Source of the DNA: Streptomyces sp. WMMB303
GTDB lineage: Bacteria; Actinomycetota; Actinomycetes; Streptomycetales; Streptomycetaceae
Reading direction: 5' to 3'
Length of the DNA stretch: 64,000 nucleotides
Assembly (NCBI RefSeq): GCF_029351045.1
Contig: NZ_JARKIN010000001.1
Span: 741,001-805,000 of the forward strand
Position 1 is the first letter of the stretch. Every line of letters begins with the position of its first letter. Shown here piece after piece: positions 58,769-64,000 of this stretch. The position numbers were made by a program, and so were the translations under genes. The notes under the pieces were generated by a model. The model was not told the origin of the DNA. It searched no databases and saw only the letters and a program-made list of their open reading frames with translations.

Positions 58769-59983
58769 ATGCCCGAGCAGACTGACAGCAGCGAGACATT
58801 CGGCCAGAGGGTCCGCCGAGCGCGCATCCGCAACGGACAGACCAGAGCAGTTGTCGGCGGACTCGTCGGCCGCAGCACCGAATGGGTCAAGGCCATCGAG
58901 ACCGGCCGCCTCAAATGCCCCCGGCTTCCCCTACTCCTGCACTTGGCCGACGTACTCGGCGTCACCGATCTCGCCGAACTGACCGGCGACGACCGCGTGA
59001 CAGCCGCAGCCCATGCCAAGTCGGCACACGAAGCTCTTCCGGGCGTCCGCGCGGCCCTCACCTCCTATCGGCTCTCAGGCCATGACGAGGAACCCGAGAG
59101 CGCCGACGAACTGGCACGCAGGGTCTCCCTCGCCTGGCACTTGTGGCACGCCCCAGGCGAGCACCGCACACGCGTCGCCGTGGTCCTGCCCGACCTGCTC
59201 GCTGACGCCCAGCACTCCGCACGAGCTCTCGACGGAGTCGACCGGCGCCGCGCCCTGGTCGCGCTGGCGGAGACGTACCACCTCGCCCAGCTCTTCCTCT
59301 CGTTTCAGCCCGCACCCGAGCTGGTGATGCTCACCGGAGACAGGTCGATGGCGGCAGCCCAGGACGCGGACAGCCCCAGGGCGATGGCTGCCGCGGCCTG
59401 GTATATGAACCACGTCTTCCGGGACGCGGGAGAGCGGCACGAAGCCCGCGTCGATCTCGCGATGAAGGCCGCCGACCTCTTGCGCCCCGAGGCGTCACGG
59501 GACGAGTTGGCCCGGTGGGGACTCCTGCATCTGGCTGCGGCCCTGTCGTATGCGAAGGTCGGCCGCCGCGGTGATGCCGACCGGTTCTGGGACCGTGCCG
59601 ACGAGGCGGCCCGGCGGCTGGGACCTGACTACTCGCACCCGTACCTGATCTTCGGCCGGGGCATGGTGGACGCCTACGCGATCACGATGCAGAACGACTT
59701 GGTCCGGCCCGGCGCCGCGGTGGAGGCCGCTCACGCCATTGAGATCGAAGGGACGCCGTCGGCTACACGACGCGCATTCCATCAGATCGAGTCGGCTCGG
59801 GCCTACGCGCTGCAAGGTGAGACCGTGGCGGTGGTGCACCTGCTGAAGCGCGCGTTCGAGACCTCGCCGGAAACCGTGCGGTACAACCTGTTCGCCCACT
59901 CGACCTTGCGGGAGACACCCGATCGCGGATTGGTGCGCGACGATGTGAGGTATCTCCGCGCCAAACTGAGGGTGTCCGCGTAG
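58769..59983 (+). CDS. XRE-type regulator with helical sensor region (cassette B)
   Basis: A 404-residue protein. An N-terminal helix-turn-helix (FGQRVRRARIRNGQTRAVVGG then STEWVKAIETGRLKCPRLPLLLHLADVLG) is followed by a long TPR-like helical part (ALVALAETYHLAQLFLSF, AAALSYAKVGRRGDADRFWDRADEAARRLG). GAGGAG precedes the ATG. It is on the same strand as, and 100 bp ahead of, the second small-protein cassette, so it may control it. Confidence 0.8.
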   Translation: MPEQTDSSETFGQRVRRARIRNGQTRAVVGGLVGRSTEWVKAIETGRLKCPRLPLLLHLADVLGVTDLAELTGDDRVTAAAHAKSAHEALPGVRAALTSYRLSGHDEEPESADELARRVSLAWHLWHAPGEHRTRVAVVLPDLLADAQHSARALDGVDRRRALVALAETYHLAQLFLSFQPAPELVMLTGDRSMAAAQDADSPRAMAAAAWYMNHVFRDAGERHEARVDLAMKAADLLRPEASRDELARWGLLHLAAALSYAKVGRRGDADRFWDRADEAARRLGPDYSHPYLIFGRGMVDAYAITMQNDLVRPGAAVEAAHAIEIEGTPSATRRAFHQIESARAYALQGETVAVVHLLKRAFETSPETVRYNLFAHSTLRETPDRGLVRDDVRYLRAKLRVSA

Positions 59984-60024
59984 GTACAATCCGTACCTGC
60001 CGAGAGGGGGGTACAGACCTTACC
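59982..60024 (+). promoter_or_regulatory. Repeated GGTAC/TACCT motifs ahead of cassette B
   Basis: AGGTAC-N5-GTACCT (59982-59998) is a perfect inverted repeat overlapping the regulator stop. A second, looser pair GGTAC...TTACCT follows at 60010-60024. They lie 60-100 bp upstream of the first cassette gene and probably form its operator. Confidence 0.5.
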
Positions 60025-60083
60025 TGTGGCCCCCTGTTCACCTTCTTACCGTCTGTGCATTGCCCACTACAGAGGAACTGGCG

Positions 60084-60380
60084 ATGACACAGACGACGGA
60101 AAGCGCACCCTTCAAGCGCGGTGACTACCTGGTGGACGAGGCCACGCGGCAGACCGTGCCGCCCGAGCCCGGTTGGGTGGGCCGCGTACAGCAGGTCCTC
60201 GGCGGGCCGCCGCTGCGGTACGTCCTGGTGACCCCGACCGGCTACGCGTGGCGTGCCCGTCCCGAGCACGTGCGTGCCGGCACCGCGGAGGAACGCGCGG
60301 ACTACGACGCCGCAGCGGAACGCAGGCGCCGCGAGCTGCGGGAGCTCGGCCGTCGGCTCGCCGGGAGCCGCCGCGCATGA
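60084..60380 (+). CDS. Cassette B gene 1: 98-residue small protein (SH3/KOW-like)
   Basis: Homologue of 34350-34601. Shared segments are SAPFKRGDYLVDEATRQ and PPEPGWVGRVQQVLGG, followed here by a beta-rich RYVLVTPTGYAWRA and a basic helical tail (RRRELRELGRRLAGS). AGAGGA precedes the ATG at 60084. It overlaps gene 2 by ATGA. Confidence 0.78.
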   Translation: MTQTTESAPFKRGDYLVDEATRQTVPPEPGWVGRVQQVLGGPPLRYVLVTPTGYAWRARPEHVRAGTAEERADYDAAAERRRRELRELGRRLAGSRRA

Positions 60381-60532
60381 GCACCCTGAGGATCCGCGTC
60401 TCCCGCGACGGCGGCCGGACCTGGAGCCGGTGGCGCACGCTGCGCGGCGGCAAGCGCTGTGCCACGAGTGCCGACTGGGGGCCCTGCCGGTGCCCGCGCT
60501 GCCGGGAGGGACGTGGCCGGGATGCCGCCTGA
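60377..60532 (+). CDS. Cassette B gene 2: 51-residue basic CxCPRC protein
   Basis: Same length as its homologue at 34198-34353, and similar throughout: LRIRVSRDGGRTWSRWRTLRGG and CRCPRCREG at the end. ATGA overlap with gene 1. Strongly basic. Confidence 0.75.
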   Translation: MSTLRIRVSRDGGRTWSRWRTLRGGKRCATSADWGPCRCPRCREGRGRDAA

Positions 60533-60701
60533 ACCCGCGACGACCACGCCCCGGGGCGGCACCTGGTACGGGGCCTGCCCCCGCTGCAAGCGGCCCTTGG
60601 AGCTGACCAGCGGACGCGACGCCACGGGGCGCGTCGTCAGCGTCCGCTGCCGCCACTGCCCGCCCGCTCAGACGTTCACCTTCCCGCAGGAGGACCGCTG
60701 A
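60522..60701 (+). CDS. Cassette B gene 3: 59-residue zinc-ribbon protein
   Basis: Zinc ribbon with TWYGACPRCKRPL and VVSVRCRHCPP. The start at 60522 overlaps gene 2 by 11 nt, the same overlap as in cassette A. The protein ends soon after the second CxxC, whereas its counterpart at 33864 runs on. Confidence 0.78.
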   Translation: MPPEPATTTPRGGTWYGACPRCKRPLELTSGRDATGRVVSVRCRHCPPAQTFTFPQEDR

Positions 60702-60736
60702 TGCCCGGGACCGCCGAACAGGGCGGCACACCATGA
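60701..60736 (+). CDS. 11-codon bridging frame between cassette B genes 3 and 4
   Basis: TGATG joins the gene 3 stop to this ATG (60701), GCAGGAGG is about 8 nt upstream, and its own stop overlaps the gene 4 ATG as ATGA. It encodes MPGTAEQGGTP. It may simply hand ribosomes on to gene 4, which has no strong ribosome site of its own. Confidence 0.4.
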   Translation: MPGTAEQGGTP

Positions 60737-61302
60737 CCGGCCGGGACGCGCCGAGCGAGCTGCTGGAGATCGTGTCCGGCGGACTCGGGTGGTACTGGGA
60801 CGGCACCGCCGTGACCGCGCCCGCCGCCTGGACGAACGCAGCGCTCCCCGACCGGGCCGCGGCCCTCACGCACCTGGCCTGGCAGGCTCGCGGTGCGGAG
60901 AGCGCCCACCCGGCCACCCACGCCGCCAGCCGGCTGGCTCTCGCCGCCGCGCAGGAGGCGTGGGCCTGGGGAGTGGCTCTCGCCGCGGGCGCGGACATCC
61001 CCACCTTCCGGCTACTCCCCCGCTGGCTCGCGCACGACCCGCCGGACGTGCAACTGGAGGCGTGCGTCCGGCTTCTGGCAGCCGCCCGCACGGGCGTACT
61101 GCCCGCGGCCCCCTACCGCTGCGCGGTCTGCCCCGCGGACCAGAACCTTCACCTGGTCGTCCACGTCCGCTGCACCGGGCCCGGCCTCCAGGAGTGGCGC
61201 TGCGGCCTGTGCGTCCGGCTGCCCACCGATCCGGACACCGTCCCCGAGCCCGTCGATCTCCTGTACCGCCCGCACCTGCGCCGGGACGGCGACCAGCCGT
61301 GA
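60733..61302 (+). CDS. Cassette B gene 4: helical protein with C-terminal zinc-finger-like motif
   Basis: A 189-residue protein. The first 115 residues are helical (RAAALTHLAWQARGAESAHPA, VQLEACVRLLAAARTG), resembling 33652-34047. The C-terminal part has YRCAVCPADQNLHLVVHVRC and WRCGLCVRLP, a four-cysteine zinc-binding pattern. The last gene of the cassette; it ends 31 bp before the convergent MFS gene. Confidence 0.7.
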   Translation: MTGRDAPSELLEIVSGGLGWYWDGTAVTAPAAWTNAALPDRAAALTHLAWQARGAESAHPATHAASRLALAAAQEAWAWGVALAAGADIPTFRLLPRWLAHDPPDVQLEACVRLLAAARTGVLPAAPYRCAVCPADQNLHLVVHVRCTGPGLQEWRCGLCVRLPTDPDTVPEPVDLLYRPHLRRDGDQP

Positions 61303-61333
61303 CCCCACGCCGTATGTCCCGGCGGCTCCCGCC

Positions 61334-63085
61334 TCACACCGCGGGGGTGTCGGCGTGCGGCTCGCCGCCCGGCTGGTCCGGGTCGTCGTCGGAGGAGCTG
61401 CCCGACGCGTTGGGCGTTCCGGAGGAGCCGCTCGGCGTTCCGAGCGGCTTGTCGGGCTTGCTGCCGGAGGGGGCGGGCGCGGTCCGGTCCGGCAGCTCCG
61501 GCGCCGGATCCGGCGCGCCTCCCGGTGCCTCCGGCGTGCCGTCCGGCGGGGCCGCGGGCGGGTCGCCGGGCTTCTTGAGCTTCTCGACCGTCCGGCGGCG
61601 GGCCGCGTCGACCGAGGTCCGCACCACCGAGAGCGGCATGGCGACCGCCTCCAGGGACTTGCGCTCGGCGTCCACGCCGAGGAAGGTCTCGGCCAGTCCT
61701 CCGATGATCATGATGACGGCGCCGACCAGGAAGCCGATGTAGAGCCTGCTGCGTTCGGTGCCGTCGCCGATGAGCCAGCCGTAGAAGTAGGGGCCGGTGG
61801 CTCCGGCGGCCTGGCCGATGGCGAAGAAGAGCGCGATGGCCTTGCCGCGCACCTCCAGCGGGAAGATCTCGCCCGCCGTCAGGTAGCCGGAGGAGGCGCC
61901 CGCGGAGGCGAAGAAGAAGATGATGCACCAGGCGGCGGTCTGGGTGGTCGCGGTCAGCACGTCGGCGACGAAGAGCGTCGCGGTGACGCCCAGCGCGCAT
62001 CCGGAGAAGAGATAGGTTCCGGCGATCATCCAGCGCCGTCCCACGATGTCGAAGAGCGGCCCCAGAATGATCGGACCCAGCAGGTTCCCCGCGGCGAACG
62101 CGAGCAGGTACATCGGCGCGTCCTTGTCGGAGACGCCGTAGAACTTCGTCAGCACCAGGGTGTACGTGAAGAAGATCGCGTTGTAGAGGAACGACTGCGT
62201 GATCATCAGCGTGGAGGCGAGCACGGCCCGCTTGGGGTACCTCCGGAAGAGCACCCGCAGCAGCGTGACGTAGGTGCTGTGCGCCGACTCGCTGATCTCG
62301 ATGGCGTCCTTGTCCTCGACCGGCGGCAGCTTCTTGCCGTGGCTGCGCACGGCGGACTCGATCCGGGCGATGGCGGCCTCGGCCTCGGCCTCCCGCCCGT
62401 TCATGATCAGCCAGCGGGGGCTCTCGGGCAGATGGCGCCGGACGAACAGCACGGAGAAGCCCAGCACCGGGCCGAGCAGGAAGCCGATCCGCCAGCCGAC
62501 CGCGTCGTCGAAGGAGCTGAGGATCACCAGTTCGGCGACGGTGCCGACCATGGCGCCGGCCCAGTAGGTGCCGTTGACCAGCAGATCGACCCGGCCCCGG
62601 AAGCGGGCGGGCATCATCTCCTGGATCGCCGAGTTGATGGCCGCGTACTCGCCGCCGATACCGGTTCCGGCGATGAAGCGGGTCAGGTACAGGAAGGCGT
62701 CCCAGCCGGGCCCCTGCCCGTAGGTGAGGGCGGTCAGTCCACTGCCGAACAGATAGACGCCGAACGTCAGCAGGAAGAGCTTCCGCCGCCCGAAGCGGTC
62801 GGCCATCCGGCCGAAGAAGAGCGCACCGGTGACCTGGCCGACCAGGTAGACGGTCGCGATCAGCCCCGCCTCGCTGGAGGAGAGCCCCAGGGTGTCCGAG
62901 CGGGTGAGGACCGGGGTGATCGAGCTGGCGACCGTGATCTCCAGGCCGTCCAGGATCCACGCACAGCCCAGCGCCGCGATCATCTTCGTGTGGAAGCCGG
63001 ACCAGGGCATCCGGTCGATACGAGCAGGGATCAGGCTGCGGAGCGGTGAGTCCGCCGGACGGGATGATGAGTTCGCTGCTGCCAC
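61334..63085 (-). CDS. MFS transporter, sugar-porter-like
   Basis: A 583-residue transporter with 12 helices, GRMADRFGRRKLFLLTFG (motif A), RFIAGTGIGGEYAAINSAIQEMMPARFRG, and LPESPRWLI. A long central loop carries a basic linker. The last 100 residues are a disordered Pro/Asp/Ser-rich tail. It resembles metabolite:H+ symporters of the sugar/aromatic-acid group. Substrate unknown. Confidence 0.9.
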   Translation of the reverse strand: MAAANSSSRPADSPLRSLIPARIDRMPWSGFHTKMIAALGCAWILDGLEITVASSITPVLTRSDTLGLSSSEAGLIATVYLVGQVTGALFFGRMADRFGRRKLFLLTFGVYLFGSGLTALTYGQGPGWDAFLYLTRFIAGTGIGGEYAAINSAIQEMMPARFRGRVDLLVNGTYWAGAMVGTVAELVILSSFDDAVGWRIGFLLGPVLGFSVLFVRRHLPESPRWLIMNGREAEAEAAIARIESAVRSHGKKLPPVEDKDAIEISESAHSTYVTLLRVLFRRYPKRAVLASTLMITQSFLYNAIFFTYTLVLTKFYGVSDKDAPMYLLAFAAGNLLGPIILGPLFDIVGRRWMIAGTYLFSGCALGVTATLFVADVLTATTQTAAWCIIFFFASAGASSGYLTAGEIFPLEVRGKAIALFFAIGQAAGATGPYFYGWLIGDGTERSRLYIGFLVGAVIMIIGGLAETFLGVDAERKSLEAVAMPLSVVRTSVDAARRRTVEKLKKPGDPPAAPPDGTPEAPGGAPDPAPELPDRTAPAPSGSKPDKPLGTPSGSSGTPNASGSSSDDDPDQPGGEPHADTPAV

Positions 63086-63151
63086 GACGTCACCCGTAAC
63101 CGCCGCCGACCGTCCATCAGAAGATCGTCCGGGCTTCTCACCCGAAAAGAT

Positions 63152-63184
63152 GAGGGGACATCCGCCGGTGACGGATGTCCCCTC
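63152..63184 (-). terminator. Terminator of pheT
   Basis: A 13-bp stem GAGGGGACATCCG/CGGATGTCCCCTC (63152-63164 with 63172-63184) has a 7-nt loop. On the minus strand the stem is followed by CATCTTTT, giving a short U-run. It lies 22 bp after the pheT stop. Confidence 0.8.
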
Positions 63185-63205
63185 GAACGCCGGGGCGAGA
63201 TTCGG

Positions 63206-64000
63206 TCAGGCGCCCCGCAGCACCGCGCCCGTGCGCTCGACCGCCTCGGCGACGGCCGCGTCCCGCGCGGCGGACGCCTCCTCGGCCTTGAGCGTGCGGT
63301 CCGGAGCCCGGAAGCGCAGCGCGTAGGCCAGCGACTTACGCCCCGCACCCAGCTGCTCGCCGGTGAAGACGTCGAACAGCCGCAGCGACTCCAGCAGCTC
63401 CCCGGCGCCGGCCCGCAGCGCGCTCTCCACCGCGGCGGCCGGGACCGCCGCGTCCACGACCAGGGCCACGTCCTGCGTGGCCACCGGGAACGTGGACACG
63501 TGCGGAGCACGCACCGGGGTGCCTCCGGCCCGCTCGACCAGGTCGAGGTCCAGCTCCATGGCGCAGGTGCGCTCCGGCAGACCCAGGGCCTTCAGCACCC
63601 GCGGATGCAGCTCCCCGGCGTGCCCGGCCCGTACCTGCGCGCCGTCCAGCAGCACGTGCAGCGCGGCACAGCGTCCCGGATGCCAGGGCGCGAAAGCAGC
63701 GCTCTCCGCGGTGAGCCGCACGCCCGCCTCGGCGGCCACGGTGCGCGCCGCCTCGACGGCGTCGGCCCAGGTGGCGGGGCGGCCCGCGCCCCACCATCCG
63801 GCGCGCTCCCGGGAGCCGGCCAGGACGGCGGCCACATGCCGCGGCTGCTCGGGCAGCGCGGCGTCCAGCGACTCCAGCTCCTCCCGAGTGGGCCGCCGGG
63901 TGACCGGGGGCCGTCCGGCCGCGTTGCCGGCGCCGGTGGGCAGGAAGACCAGGCCCGTCTCGAACAGCGCCAGGTCATGGCTGCCGCGCCCGTCGTTGCG
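63206..64000 (-). CDS. pheT: Phenylalanine--tRNA ligase beta subunit, C-terminal part
   Basis: The minus-strand frame enters from the right edge; about 264 C-terminal residues are visible. [13 protein letters not shown] and [14 protein letters not shown] belong to the B-domain/core region, and [21 protein letters not shown] starts the ferredoxin-fold anticodon-binding domain (about the last 95 residues). It would pair with PheS to charge tRNA-Phe. The stop is at 63206. Confidence 0.95.
   Translation of the reverse strand, partial: RNDGRGSHDLALFETGLVFLPTGAGNAAGRPPVTRRPTREELESLDAALPEQPRHVAAVLAGSRERAGWWGAGRPATWADAVEAARTVAAEAGVRLTAESAAFAPWHPGRCAALHVLLDGAQVRAGHAGELHPRVLKALGLPERTCAMELDLDLVERAGGTPVRAPHVSTFPVATQDVALVVDAAVPAAAVESALRAGAGELLESLRLFDVFTGEQLGAGRKSLAYALRFRAPDRTLKAEEASAARDAAVAEAVERTGAVLRGA

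Overview
The window is chromosomal DNA of a Streptomyces-type high-GC actinomycete. Supporting signs are a strong G/C bias at third codon positions, many GTG starts, ATGA/GTGA translational coupling, Pro/Ala-rich linkers, a Ser/Thr kinase with a single C-terminal membrane segment, large XRE-type regulators, and the gene order argCJBDR followed further on by pheT. I see no phage, integrase, insertion sequence or CRISPR array. Most of the window looks like stable chromosome, with patches of accessory genes.

Layout. 1-3756: a partial membrane protein, a DsbA-like thioredoxin-fold protein, a double GNAT acetyltransferase and the 4-aminobenzoate (folate) pair pabB-pabC. 3901-4322: a tRNA operon Gly(GCC)-Cys(GCA)-Val(GAC)x3 with its own promoter and a strong terminator. 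4433-8263: a zinc-ribbon protein, a phosphotransferase, a small membrane protein and a Ser/Thr kinase. 8346-16600: a TrmH-type RNA methyltransferase and a cobalamin/siroheme block (SUMT/precorrin-2 dehydrogenase, a BluB-CobT fusion with a very long disordered N-terminus, CobL). 16728-20175: a GNAT enzyme and a methionine importer in which permease and substrate-binding protein are one polypeptide, plus MetN. 20625-30157: HAD phosphatase, membrane proteins, ECF-like sigma factor coupled to a GNAT enzyme, secreted glycerophosphodiesterase, acyltransferase, TetR/MFS efflux pair, secreted alpha/beta hydrolase, aldo/keto reductase.

30359-43348 holds arginine biosynthesis (argG, argH; argC-J-B-D-R). 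It is interrupted by an accessory island at 33461-36332: a cassette of five small overlapping genes, a divergent XRE/helical-repeat regulator and a pterin carbinolamine dehydratase. 43588-57179 is accessory: a DHFR-fold protein, two coupled MarR-like regulators, hydrolases, a TetR/FAD-monooxygenase pair (tetracycline-inactivation-like), a methyltransferase, an aldo/keto reductase with a MerR-type promoter, a histidine-phosphatase-like pseudoenzyme, an APC permease, and a MocR/DMT-exporter pair whose start codons overlap. 57205-64000: a DUF1918 protein, 3-hydroxybutyryl-CoA dehydrogenase, a second XRE regulator followed by a second copy of the small-protein cassette, an MFS transporter and the 3' part of pheT.

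The most interesting signal is the pair of related small-protein cassettes (33461-34601 and 60084-61302). Each sits beside an XRE-type regulator. They share gene order and overlap lengths (4 nt, then 11 nt) and clearly homologous products: a short basic/SH3-like protein, a 51-residue CxCPRC protein, a zinc ribbon, and a helical protein. I know no described function for this set.
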